Assembly (NCBI RefSeq): GCF_036884655.1
Contig: NC_088342.1
Coordinates: 37,912,001-37,976,000 of the forward strand
Length of the DNA: 64,000 nucleotides
From: Musa acuminata AAA Group
Lineage: Eukaryota > Streptophyta > Magnoliopsida > Zingiberales > Musaceae
Direction: 5' to 3'
Position numbers and translations under genes: made by a program. The stretch's first letter is position 1. Each line of letters opens with the position of its first letter. Shown here one piece after another: positions 1 to 11,474 of this stretch. Under the pieces are notes generated by a model that saw only the letters and a program-made list of their open reading frames with translations, did no database searches and had not been told where the DNA came from.

Positions 1-37
1 ACATTAAATTTTTACAAACAATTTTATTTCTTACTAT

Positions 38-3000
38 TGATATCAGAATCAAAATTTTGAAATCTAAATTATTGTAGATCATCAATGAAACTAGTATATT
101 TATTTTTAATCTATTTATGCATTAAATTTATTTTGATTAAATCGGATTATTGTTTCTAGTTTCGATCATGTAGTGCTTGCACCATATAATCTATGTCACG
201 TAGACTGATTACGCCTAAGCTTTCCCTTCTGTTTGTTTGCCTGCTTGCAAGTGATGAAGATTTCCTCGCACTCGTGTGTGAAATCTATGCAAGGTAGAGT
301 CGTTGTGTTTGGAGATTGGATGAAGATTTCCTCGCACTCGTGTGTGAAATCTATACAAGGTAGAGTCGTGTTTGGAGATTGCAAGGGTATTAGTGTCCGA
401 CTTTAATCGGTTGGCAGCTTGTTGTCAACAACGATGCAGCAAAGATAAGCCGTTTGCTATGGTTGTTGATCCTATCATGGGCAGCACTGACGTAAAGGTG
501 CGACACGAAAGGTTCATCGATGGCGGTGGCAGGAATAATTACCGCTGAGTCACGACGTTGCTTGGCCGCAGCCGGACGGTTGCTGTTAGCGCCGCAACTG
601 AGTGATGCATCATTGGGTGGCAAAAGGTCTATTGTAGCCGGCGTCGACGGGACAAGGCCTTTGCTTCACAGCGTCGGTAAGGCAGGTGGGGGCGCTGCTA
701 GGCAATCGCCGACCATGGAGAGGATGCCATGGTATGAAAGTCGTGCAGCGGCGACGGTTGGCGGGCTACATTGGCCGAAACGAAGCTGCCGTCCTGATGA
801 GGAGGGTTGTGCGCCACAGACACCGGTCATTGGTGAGGAGCGATTGGTGGGAAACCATGGGCGGTAAGGGAGGCCGCACGACCAGGGATTATAGCAATTG
901 GCATTGGCGGTTCAACATGCGATAGAAGTTTGTCGTTAGGAGAAGGTCGCGCACCGCGGCAGCGGCGGCAGCGCCTCGCGCAGGCACTACAGCGGCCATT
1001 CTGCTGTAGCGCTGCTTGTTAGTGAGGGCACGATCATGCGGCAGTGAGGGGGTCATCGTAGGGATAGGGTTGCGCGATTTAGGCAGTGACTTAGATTTCG
1101 ACCAAATTTGATCAGTCTTAATTTTGACCCAATAGAGTAAAGCCCCAATTTTAACCAAAACTCTAATTTAATTTTGACTCTATTTTGGGGCTGCTCCTTT
1201 AATTTATTCTTCCAATACTATTCTTTTGATAACTATTTAATTTTAACTTCAGTCAATATGCAATTTTGACCTACTGCACCTTGTTATTTACCTAATTAAA
1301 GTACTGACTATTTTGATTTTGTTAAACTTTAATTTTGATTGAGCCCCTAGTCGATTTTCTTTTTCTATTGACTGAATTTGATTTTGAAGTGAGTAATAAT
1401 AAAAAAATTAAAGCATAAATTACCTAGCATTATAAATATTATATAAACTCATAAGAGAAAAATCTTCATAGTAAAATACTATTTTTATAATAAAAATGGT
1501 AGAGGACTATAATATTTTAACTTAAAAGGACAAGTATAAGTCTGACTTTTTTATATATTGAATTAAATATTATAAAAAAAAATTAATATTTGGTGGATTG
1601 ATTCTAATGCTTTAACTTATGTCATTAATAATAGAGATTTATTTTAATATAAAAAATAAAAGAGCATAAAATATTTATCATTATAGGTTATCATCTTGAA
1701 GCGAAAACGATAATAGTTGGCACTTATCACTTACACTTAAAGATGATTTATTCTATAGATCTTAAGGATGTATACTATGTTCCTATAATTTCATAAATTT
1801 AATTTTTATATCTAAAATTATTATGATATTATTTCAAACTCATCATAATTCAATACAAATTAGTTTTTGAATTATGTATGATGGTCTATATAGAATTAAT
1901 ATGAATCTTGAGTTTACAATAATTTTATGATTAAATATTAGAATAAATATAATTTCATAAACTCCTAGAAATTATATATGCTTATATCTATATGTCACTC
2001 CATATTTTCTATTTTAGTAAAGAGAAAAAAAAATTGATCATCTTTATAGATAACATATTGAGATATAACTATTATGATCTGAATCGATTAATACTCTTAG
2101 TCAAGAGATAATTAAATAGAAAAGTTAAAATTATTAAATCTGATAGATGTAATGAGCTAAGACAAAATCCTGACCCTTTTTATTAGATTTCTAGAAAAAT
2201 GAATTATTTGTGCTTAATATATTACAGCCACAACAAAACAAGGTTGTTAAAAAATAAAATCATACACTTATATGAATATGGTTAGGAGTATAATGAGCCA
2301 TTCTTTTGTGTTTGAATTAATAAAAACAGAAGCTTTGAGGTTGATTATATATTTCTTGAATAGGGTTCCTAGTAAGTCAATTTTATCTTTTAAGTTATAG
2401 ACTAATAAAAAACTTAACTTGAGATATTTATATATTTAGGATTATCCTATAGTTATAAGAATATTCAATTCATATGAAAAAAAATAGATTTAAGGATTAT
2501 TTCTGAGTATTTTATTATTTATCTAAAAAAATTAAAGGGATATAAATTTTATTACCCCAATCATACTATACTCCTTTATCATTTTATATATGAGAGACTA
2601 TTATTTCTTAACTCATAAGAATAATTAATAAGGATGAGTAACATAATAACATTAATGAACTCCCATCCCGTTTGATGTTATTGTTAATGATCTTATAAAA
2701 CAATAATAATTGATCATTTTAAAATAATCTCAAAGAAAAAGAAAACATGTTATTTCTTATTATTATGTAGTATATCTATAATAATCATTATGATATAGGA
2801 ATCAAAAGCATCCCTCATTATTTTTACAAATTATGAAAATTAATAATTTTTAAAAATAATACGATACAATAAAAGAATAATTGAAATTAAGTAACTAAAA
2901 TGGTATTTGAGAACTTGTCGAATTACCTAATAATTATAAAAAAGTTTGACTCAAAAGATAAATGAAATGATATAAAGTCAAACCTATAGCCAAAGCTTTC

Positions 3001-4100
3001 ACTCATAAAGAAAGCATTGATTATTATGATATATTTTTTTAATTTTATCTAATAAACTTGTTAAAATTATTATGATATTAATAGTTCATTATGATTTTGA
3101 ATTATAATAGACGAATGTGAAAATAATTTTTCTGAATGAGGATTTAGATTTATATGAATTAACCTAAACAACTTACAAATAAAAGAAAAGAAATAAAAGA
3201 TTTAGTATATAAATTTAAGAAATCCATTTATGATCTTAAACAAATTTTCAAATAATTATATGTAAAATATTATAATATCATTTTTTTTAGACTTAAGAAA
3301 GAATATTATTGATCAATGTTTATATCTAGAGGTTAGTGGGAGCAATTTTATTGTATTGATCTTATATGTGGACTATATTTTGTATGCTAGTAGTAATTTT
3401 AGTTTGTTATACAAAATTAAAATATTTCTCATCAAGAATTTTAAAATGATTAATATGAATAAGATAATTTATATTATTGACATTGAAATACCTAAGGATA
3501 GATATCAAGGATTGTTAGAACTATTTTATAAAAAATATATTGATTAAGTCTTAGAAAGATTTAGCATAAACTTTGTTCAGCAAATGATAGAAATAAAAAT
3601 TTCAATCAAGTATTTTTTAAATAATTTTAAAAATAAATAAAAGATAAATATTTTTTATGTATAAGTAATTAAAAGTCTATTATATGCTTAAGCTTATAGT
3701 AGACCATAAATCAATTTTACAGTGTATATATTAGAGTGACTTAGGAATAAAATATTAAAAGACTACTAGTATGATATCTAGAAGGAATAAAAGACTATAT
3801 GCTCATATACAAAAAAATAAATCAGCTTAAAATAATTATATTTTCAAATATTGATTTTATAAATTACTTTTATGATTTATGTTTACATTAGTTGGAGAGG
3901 TAATTTATAAGAATTGCATAATATAAATTATATTATTAATAATATAAGTTAATTTGGTCATATGTTTTAAGGTCACTAAAAAAACTTTATGATTGTAAAA
4001 TTTTATCTTGAGACTTGATATGATCAAACTCAATTATCAAATCATCAAAAATAATTTATGACATATTATAATAGTTTTCTTCTTGGAGAAGACTAAGTAC
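38..4100 (+). mobile_element. Decayed Ty1-copia retrotransposon remnant
   Basis: A very AT-rich, heavily mutated copia-type element. A primer-site-like string (TTGATATCAGAATC, near 39-52) resembles the initiator-Met site TGGTATCAGAGC, so the 5' LTR probably lies off the left edge. A GC-rich leader (about 440-1080) follows. Broken integrase similarity is visible around 2030-2420 (an FIDN-like segment, then a decayed NRVPSK-like segment). Reverse transcriptase similarity lies around 3210-3550, with a YDLKQ segment and LYVDYILYAS, where the active-site YVDD has become YVDY. No long frame survives. The 3' LTR was not delimited, so the right end is approximate. It looks like the same family as the minus-strand remnant at 19437-25000. 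Confidence 0.6.
253..384. repeat. Two-copy 66-bp direct repeat
   Basis: Two nearly identical tandem copies, starting at 253 and 319, each beginning GATGAAGATTTCCTCGCACT. They lie in the presumed leader of the decayed copia element. The short frames that cross them are repeat artefacts. Confidence 0.8.
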
Positions 4101-5640
4101 TCTGGTAATTCTATTAATTATGGTATAAGCACTCGATAGTTAAAGAAAAAATCTTAAAATAATTAATATCAATTAAGAATATAAGTTATATTGATTATTG
4201 ATCTATTTATTAAGATATTATAATTTAAAATATTTAAAAAAATATATTCTTATGATTGAGCTTGTGAGTAACCCATAAAATATATGGTAATACAAGTGGA
4301 TATTATAATTGACATCTTATTTATATTATTTAGTTTTACTATTCTATTCATATTTATATATGTATATATTATGGTTAAATATGATAATAGGATTATTTGA
4401 TAAGATAAATTATAATAATCATTTTGGACTATGTTAGGAATAACTAATAGTATTGTGGTATATAGAAGGAAGTATGACGTTGATGACATATCATCGTTAT
4501 GACTCGTATTACCAATCGGATTTAATATGATATTATCATATTTATTAGACTTATTAATCTATTTTCAAATACAGTATAAATAATTTTTAAAATTTTAGAA
4601 TCCAATTAGATAAAATTAATTTTAAATAAATATTATTTTATTTATTTTTAATTTTGAACCCTTTATAATCTTACCTTTTTTATCTTACTAATTAGTGAAT
4701 AATGTGGTAGAATACTATATTATGTGATACTATTTAATTATGAAAGATATATTATAGATTTAATTATATTCTAGTTAAGGTTATCAACTAATATAAATGA
4801 AATCAATCATAATAGGATTCAGATAACGAAAAATGACTGTCTGTATTATTTTTACTAGATCCTCTGCTCGTACATAGATAATAGACAGAAACAGCTAAAG
4901 ATCACATATTAAAAAAAAAATTTCTGTCAATAGATTCCTACTCAATCAAGGAGAGTCTAATTTTTGCAGATCACTTTCTATCTTAATCTATTATACTTGT
5001 TCTTCATCTTAATATTAATTTTTTATATAATAATTTTATTTCTTAAATCAATGTCATCCTTAACCAATTCTAAATGAGGTCTTGCAAGAATTTCTCAGTT
5101 AATCTGCTTATCAAGAGTTGAGGTTTTATTCCTTTAAAAAACGATATACTCACCCAAAACAGCTATTATTCTGTTGAGAGTAGTCTTAGACATGAGTTAC
5201 AAGATTTTGGTCCTTGATTTGAGCCGGATAAAATCTGCACTTAGATCGTTTGCATTGATGTTAAAGAGGTGGTTGATTGCATCAACGGTAGCATTAGTAT
5301 ACAACGGAAATTGAAGTCACTTGGATATAAAATAAGAGCATAAGAATAAGCCAATGCAATAAAAAAGAAAAATCTCCCTCCACTCATCGGCGGACTGCTG
5401 TGCTCATTTATTAACATAATTTTTTAAAAATAATAAATGAATAAATTGAGATTTTATAATTAAATTAAACAATACCTTCAAAAATATATCAGATCAGATT
5501 TTAAAATTTTAAATTCTTAAAATTAATAAATAAATTTGATATATCATCATCATCATTTGGATTAATGCTTTAGATATCATAGCATAAATATAAATACATA
5601 AATCAATAAAAATAAAATGATAAAAAATATTCATCCTTCT
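4101..5640. other. AT-rich intergenic DNA, no gene seen
   Basis: Low-complexity AT-rich sequence without a convincing frame. The part around 4200-4560 may include the unplaced 3' LTR of the upstream remnant, but no matching partner was found in the window. Confidence 0.5.
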
Positions 5641-5834
5641 CTCAACACGTCAGCAAGGATGAAAGTTTGGGCCCCGCTGATCATGCCCTCCAATTTCGCA
5701 TCCGCCTTCAAACACCGTTTCCAAATCTTCTACGTACGTGCCGTAATGGACGGTGGTTGATGAGATTATACCCCTCGCCGCAACGAGGGCCAGCCAAATC
5801 GAACATCGTGGAGAAATGCGCGTCGAGGAGCGGC

Positions 5835-5840
5835 CACGTG
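5835..5840. promoter_or_regulatory. G-box core CACGTG upstream of the carrier gene
   Basis: A palindromic CACGTG in the context GGCCACGTGTCTGG, about 560 bp upstream of the carrier ATG. CACGTG is the established core site for plant bZIP and bHLH factors. Whether it acts here is inference; one 6-mer in a GC-rich region can arise by chance. Confidence 0.35.
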
Positions 5841-6399
5841 TCTGGTGGGCCAACCACCTACAGCGCATGGAGGACGATGACGGCGCGTCTCCGACCGTCC
5901 GATCCTCGATCCCACGGCCTGAATCCGACACCCGGAGAATCGCCACGGCCGCAAATATTCCAAAACCCCAAACTAGGGCTTCCCAAAATCCGCGTCACGA
6001 AAATTAATCGGACTCACTCGACATCTCCTTTGTTGCGTCCATCTCGCCGTCTCCTTCCTGCGCCTCTCACACACTTTGAGTGGTATTTGGGAGCTCGACT
6101 CATCATCAATGGCGCTCGCGCTGCATCTGTTACCACTCGTACTTTCACAGACAGCAGCAGTTTCGGCGTATGTCTCAGCGGTCCAGCGTCCCATATTCGT
6201 CCTCCAGAGCCATCGCTCTCCATTCCCATCTCCTGGTTTCCAGTGAGATTAACCCCAACCCCAACTGGTTATAGCTGTTGTTGCTGTTGTAGCAGCAGCA
6301 GTGAACCTATCCGTGAAAGGAGCCCCCTTTTCCTTCCTTTTGATTGCCCCTTTGGCCTAAAGAAGCCGCCTTGGGGACGACTACTGTTTTCTAGGGGAG

Positions 6400-7374
6400 A
6401 TGGGCTTGAAAGGATTCTTGGAGGGAGGTATAGCTTCGATTGCTGCCGGGTCCACTACCCACCCCCTCGACCTCATCAAGGTCCGGATGCAGCTCCAAGG
6501 CGAGGCCCTCAGCCCGGCCGTCTCCGCACTCCGCCCCGCTGTCGTCCTCCAAGGCGAAGCGGGCGTGGCCGCCCTCCCCCACCACCACCCGGCCCTGCCC
6601 CCGCCGCCGCGCCGACCCGGGCCGTTCGCGGTAGGCGCCCAGATCCTCCGCGCCGAGGGTCCTGTCGGGCTCTTCTCCGGAGTCTCGGCGACCGTCCTCC
6701 GCCAGGCCCTCTACTCCACCACCCGAATGGGTTTGTACGACCTGATGAAGAAGCGGTGGTCTGCGCCGGGCGACGGCGGGTCCCTACCGTTCCACCGAAA
6801 GGTCGCCGCCGGCCTCATCGCTGGTGGGATCGGCGCCGTGGTCGGCAACCCCGCCGACGTGGCCATGGTCCGGATGCAGGCCGACGGGCGGCTCCCCCAG
6901 GCGAAGCGCCGTAACTACAAGAGCGTGCTCGACGCTATCGGGCGGATGATCCGGCAGGAGGGGGTGGGCAGCCTGTGGCGCGGCTCGTCGCTGACGGTGA
7001 ACCGGGCGATGATCGTGACGGCGTCGCAGCTGGCGACGTACGACCAGGCGAAGGAAGCCATCCTGCGGCGCCGCGGTGCGGGGGCGGACGGGCTGGGGAC
7101 GCACGTGACGGCGAGCTTGGCGGCGGGGCTGGTTGCGGCTGCGGCGTCGAACCCGGTGGACGTGGTGAAGACGCGGGTGATGAACATGAGGGCGGAGGCG
7201 GGGGCGCCACTGCCGTACGTCGGGGCGGTGGACTGCGTCCTGAAGACGGTGCGGGCGGAGGGCCTCATGGCGCTCTACAAGGGATTCGTGCCCACCGTGT
7301 GTCGCCAGGGCCCCTTCACCGTCGTTCTCTTCGTCACTCTCGAGCAGGTGCGCAAGCTCCTCGAGTACTTCTGA
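6400..7374 (+). CDS. Mitochondrial dicarboxylate carrier / uncoupling protein 5 (PUMP5/DIC type)
   Basis: A 324-residue, intronless mitochondrial carrier protein. It shows three tandem carrier repeats, each with a PX[DE]XX[KR]-type signature after the first helix: HPLDLIKVRMQ (P22, D24, K27), NPADVAMVRMQ (P151, D153, with Met at the usual basic position) and NPVDVVKTR (P252, D254, K257). The N-terminus MGLKGFLEGGIASIAAG matches the plant DIC/PUMP4-6 subgroup, whose members exchange malate, oxaloacetate and phosphate across the inner mitochondrial membrane; those genes are commonly intronless. Residues 36-76 form an Ala/Pro/His-rich linker, as is typical of this subgroup. The start is the first ATG of the conserved frame, and length is normal for the family. 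The stop is TGA at 7372-7374. Codons are very GC-rich, unlike the AT-rich surroundings. Substrate choice cannot be read from sequence alone. Confidence 0.93.
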   Translation: MGLKGFLEGGIASIAAGSTTHPLDLIKVRMQLQGEALSPAVSALRPAVVLQGEAGVAALPHHHPALPPPPRRPGPFAVGAQILRAEGPVGLFSGVSATVLRQALYSTTRMGLYDLMKKRWSAPGDGGSLPFHRKVAAGLIAGGIGAVVGNPADVAMVRMQADGRLPQAKRRNYKSVLDAIGRMIRQEGVGSLWRGSSLTVNRAMIVTASQLATYDQAKEAILRRRGAGADGLGTHVTASLAAGLVAAAASNPVDVVKTRVMNMRAEAGAPLPYVGAVDCVLKTVRAEGLMALYKGFVPTVCRQGPFTVVLFVTLEQVRKLLEYF

Positions 7375-9174
7375 CCGCAGCAGCCCTCCGATCTCGAATC
7401 GACGGCGATTGATCCGCGGCTTGTTTCGATGGAGGGATGTGATGATGATGGCGATAAAAGCGTTATTTCACCTGCACTGCTTTTAGTGTATGGCAGCCCT
7501 ACACACAATATTGTCACTCTTTCTCGGCTACTTTACCAAGCTGATTAATATAAATCAGTTATATAAATTCATAATTAGTATCCATGCTGATTAATAATTA
7601 TGATGATCTTGATCTTGATATCTCACCATGCATGTCGTCCTTAGGAGTATAATGAAACGTGTTAGCAGTATATAACACTTGTTACTGTTTATCAAAATAG
7701 CATTGCAATTATCAAAAGTATAATTTTATTAATCAACAATATGAACACAAATTTCATATATAATGAACACAAGATTTACATATTTATGTTATAGAAGAAA
7801 TTAAATTCTTCAAGCAATATAATTTTTCCAGAAGATAATTCAAACATACTTTATTTACTTTTAACACTTTCTTAAATAAATCCCAAAGAATTTTCTTTTT
7901 ATACTATAGAAAACCTCAAGAACCATCGTAGTGTTTTCTTTTGTTCATCCCTCCGAAGCAAAACCTTAAGATACATAGAATATATATGAAATAAGTAAAT
8001 TTTATTATCTAAGAATTCTTTCTATACTTAAATTCATTATCCTATAAGTAATCTTTTTTCTCTAAATAATTTGGTTCCCCCTATTAGGATTTCAAAAATA
8101 ATTGCCCACTCTAGCATTAAGATATCCATTTATTAATAGTTTAAATTTTAGATTGTATTAATATCTAATCCCAACTTATGTGATCAATCATGTCCTCAGC
8201 GTCAGAATTGAGGAGTGAATAGTATTGTTTAAATTTTAGATTGTATTAATATCTAATCCCAACTTATGTGATCAATCATGTCCTCAGCGTCAGAATTGAG
8301 GAGTGAATAGTGTTAATCACTTTCTATGTTGATTTCCTTGTTAATCACTTTCTATGTTGATTTTAAGGAGTGATAGACTTTAATATTGTAAAAGTAGTTA
8401 GACATTTTTTTAATGAGTTAAGGTAAAAAACAGTATATAAAAGTCCCTTTAAATTAATATCATATGTTAAAGTAATAAATTATTAATATAATAATATATA
8501 ATTTAAATTAAAAATTAAAACTATTATCAATGACGGGAGGAGGCATCGTCGTACGCACATAATCTCTCTTGCACTGACGATAAGATTAGGAGCTTCTAGT
8601 CTTGTCTTAGATGGATGTGCGTCAACCAATCCAATAGTCAAGCAATGGTCTCTTGATCCATTTTCCTTTTTTTTGGCGTCTTCATCCCCATCACCTCCTA
8701 TTTCATCCTCTCCTACATCCCCACCCATCACGCTTATAACGTGGTCCAGCTCTCTCTCATCTTTGCCTCCGACCTCTTTCATCTTTATCTCTCTACCTTC
8801 GTCCGTCATTATGACCCCCGTTGCTTTATCTTTCTTGATAAAATAGATATTTTCTTTAAACTTAAATTATACATGTCATGGTATTAATATTTTATTATGA
8901 GTCAGCTATTATATAAGCAAACTTCAATGTTTGTCAACTCATATTTGACAAGAGAAGTTTATATGCTATGTTTTTAAAAAATATAAGGATTATTTTAAAT
9001 AAACAAAAGCATAAGGGCTTAAGTGATCAATGACCAAATCTACAACAACTAAAATAGACCTATTTTTATAAAACTTAAATTACATATGTCATTATATTAA
9101 TAGTTTATTATGAGTCAATATGTCATGTAAACAGACTCTAACATTTATTAATTCAAACTTAAATGGAGGGACTT
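7375..9174. other. Intergenic AT-rich DNA
   Basis: The 3' flank of the carrier gene and AT-rich DNA up to the next retrotransposon. No gene recognised. A 108-codon minus-strand frame (8483-8809) is charged and low-complexity and is not supported as a gene. Confidence 0.5.
8139..8364. repeat. Adjacent tandem duplications (88-bp unit, then a 28-bp-class unit)
   Basis: An 88-bp unit beginning GTTTAAATTTTAGATTG is present twice (starting 8139 and 8227), nearly identical. It is followed directly by two copies of a shorter unit, GTTAATCACTTTCTATGTTG, near 8313 and 8340. The similarity suggests recent slippage or unequal exchange. Confidence 0.8.
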
Positions 9175-10032
9175 ATATATGTTGAATCTCGTATTTTGAT
9201 GATGAAACTACTTGATATATGTTTATGATTTAATCTGCGTTTTGAGTGACGCAGGGTGCTTCGATTAGGATGAGACAATTAAAGCAGGAACATCATGTTG
9301 TGCCGGAGGAACATGTCAGAAGATTGGACGTCGGGCCGGTGGATCGGTCGACGTATCGACAGAAGGCTTCGGGTCGTGGACTCGGGCATCGGGCCAAGAA
9401 GAGCGGGTATTGTGCCAAGGATATCGGAGTTGCGGAGTCAACAGGCCGATTGGGCAATAGGCTACAGGAAAGGACGATGCGCCGAAGAATCGGACGAAGC
9501 GTCGAGGGACCAATGACATGCCGGACAACTTGGTTAATTGCTTAGGATTAATTGTCTCGATCGAAGTTTTTGTTTATATGTGCAGGATTAACTACAATGA
9601 AAGTAAGACATGCAGCAGGAGTTGCGCCGGAGTCATGACAATGATCACGTTGGGAGTTCGAGAGCTCGACGGAAGTTCGGACAATCGTCGGAGGTTCTGC
9701 GGGAACAAATCTGAGAAGTCCAGAAGCTTGCCAAAGGAGCTCGTCGGAACTTGTCAAGTGGATCGTCGCAGTCCAGGAGTTTGCCGGAAGTCCGCAGGAG
9801 CATCACCGAGGGTTCATCGGATGATCGACGGAAGTTCGCCGGAAACTCGCCGGAAGAAGCGAGTGACGCACCGAAGCAAGCTGCAGAATATGTCTTAGGA
9901 AATAATCGTAGTTAGCACTTTGATTAAGTTAGAAATGGGAGGTGATCCCATTAGCTTAATCCTGGGGCAATTGGGCCCCTGAAGAACTCAAATTGGGTCG
10001 AATGGTTCAACCCATTCGGACCCAGGTTGCTG

Positions 10033-10370
10033 TGGGAGGTGCAACCGCCCAGGTAGGGAGGTAGCACCGCCCAGGCTATGTCTCCCAGCGAGACTGGGAG
10101 GTGCAACCGCCCAGGGCTCAATCTCCGAGCGAGACTGGGCGGTGCAACCTCCTCTGTCAGGAGGTAGCACCGCCAGAGCTCAAGTTTCGAGCTCTGCCAG
10201 GCGGTGCAACCTCTCCAGTCAGGCGGTGCAACCGCTTGAGCTCGGTCTTCGAGCTCTGGCAGAGAGGTGCAACCGCCCCTGACAGAGGTGGCACCGCCCA
10301 GAGGCTCAGTCTTCGAGCTCTGCCAAGCGGTGCAACCGCTCCAATCAGGAGGTGCAACCGCCTGATCCCG
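10033..10370. repeat. Array of short inverted repeats in U3 (GCGGTGCAACCGC class)
   Basis: About a dozen copies of GGTGCAACC or GGTAGCACCG blocks spaced roughly 20-35 bp apart. Several read as small perfect hairpins, such as GCGGT-GCA-ACCGC. The array repeats at about 16553-16890 in the 3' LTR. It lies directly upstream of the TATA box, the place expected for enhancer-like elements (inference). Confidence 0.8.
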
Positions 10371-10422
10371 GAATTCCGGGATTTGATCGTTTTGAGCTCC
10401 AAATTTGAACTGGGTTGGGGCC

Positions 10423-10430
10423 TATAAATA
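10423..10430 (+). promoter_or_regulatory. TATA box of the 5' LTR promoter
   Basis: TATAAATA in a perfectly symmetric GGGGCCTATAAATACCCC-type context. The same site is at 16943-16950 in the 3' LTR and at 27828-27835 in the related solo LTR. Transcription would start about 30 bp downstream. Confidence 0.75.
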
Positions 10431-11091
10431 CCCCACCCATTCAGCACTGAAAGCACAGAACACACACTCGAAATCTTGCTATCTTTCTGTGTTTCTTAGA
10501 GCTCAAAACTGCTAGTTCTCCTCTTTCTATTCTTCAAGTTTGAGTTGTAAAGAGAGGAGAGAAAACTTCTGTAAGGGTTGTCTCCTAAGCCCGTCAAAAG
10601 GAGTGAATCTGTAAGAGGGTAGTTGGCCTTCGCCTATTGAAGGAAGGCCTCTAGTTGACGTCGGTGACCTCGTCGGTGGAGGAAGCCAAAAGTGGAGTAG
10701 GTCAAGACTGACCGAACCACTCTAAATCTCTGGTTTGCTTTTATTTTGAGCACTTTATCATTACTGCAAACCTCCTACATAGCTACTGCTCTCTGCGCTT
10801 TTACGAACAAGTTTCTAAGTTCTGATCTTTCCGAATCTACATTCAGACGTAAATCGGTGTTTTCGTACGATCTTTACATTGCAGTTTACATTTACGTTTT
10901 GATTCTATTTATAACTGCAAATTGTCTTCTGCGCTTTTACGAACGAGTTTCTTTGCAGTTTACGTTTACGTTTTGATTCCATTTATAACTGCAAACTGCC
11001 TTCTGCGCTTTTACGAACGAGTGTCTAAGTTCAGATCTTTCCGAATCTGCGTTTAGACGTAAACTACGTTTTGACATAAAACTGTGTTTAG

Positions 11092-11285
11092 ACGAAAACT
11101 GCGCTTAGACGCAATCTGCGCTTAGACGCAAACTGCGCTTAGATGCAAACTGCACTTAGACGCAATCTGAGCTTAGACGCAAACTGCGCTTAGATGCAAA
11201 CTGCGCTTAGACGCAATCTGCATTTAGACGCAAACTGCATTTAGACGTAAACTGCGTAAACTGCGCTTAGACGCAAACTGCACTT
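11092..11285. repeat. 17-bp tandem repeats in R/U5
   Basis: About ten copies of a 17-mer of the type GCGCTTAGACGCAAACT with variants. Each carries the inverted pair TGCG and CGCA around CTTAGA, so each copy could form a small hairpin. The matching array is at about 17617-17805 in the 3' LTR. The variant order differs slightly between the two LTRs. Confidence 0.8.
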
Positions 11286-11426
11286 AATCATAAGTAATCT
11301 TAGAATCGGCTTTTGCATCAAAATAGTTTTTATCGAACGAACGCAGCTTTCGTTTTTAATCGCTGAAAGATTTCCGCTGCACTAATTCACCCCCCCCCCC
11401 CTCTTAGTGCTCTCGATCCTAACAAT

Positions 11427-11438
11427 TGGTATCAGAGC
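11427..11438 (+). other. Primer binding site, initiator Met-tRNA
   Basis: TGGTATCAGAGC, complementary to the 3' end of plant initiator Met-tRNA, two bases after the end of the 5' LTR. This is the usual primer for Ty1-copia and many other plant LTR elements. Confidence 0.9.
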
Positions 11439-11474
11439 GGGGTATTTCTCATTTCGGATCTACACCCGAGAGAA

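Larger units (their letters stand above)
9180..11424 (+). repeat. 5' LTR of the Gag-only element
   Basis: 2245 bp. U3 runs from TGTTGAATC to about 10450 and holds a TCG-rich stretch (9650-9880) and a GC-rich array of short inverted repeats (10033-10370). A TATA box (TATAAATA, 10423-10430) sits in GGGGCCTATAAATACCCC. The R/U5 part carries 17-bp tandem repeats (about 11092-11285) and a poly-C run before CCTAACA. Confidence 0.93.

Noticed and set aside
520..1158. GC-rich overlapping frames on both strands
   Set aside because: They overlap each other, have no domain, and lie in the leader of a decayed retrotransposon.
4250..4489. Minus-strand frame resembling a membrane protein
   Set aside because: The Ile/Leu/Tyr-rich translation reflects AT-rich DNA at the edge of a decayed retrotransposon.
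5667..6914. 415-codon plus-strand frame overlapping the carrier gene
   Set aside because: It is an out-of-frame shadow caused by high GC content; its Pro/Arg-rich translation is typical of that, and the carrier frame has clear family motifs.
8483..8809. 108-codon minus-strand frame
   Set aside because: Low-complexity, charged, no family match recognised and no promoter or splice context.
9246..10465. Frames within the long LTRs, also at 15815-16985
   Set aside because: They occur in both LTRs, cross short repeats and have no domain; U3 is not expected to code.
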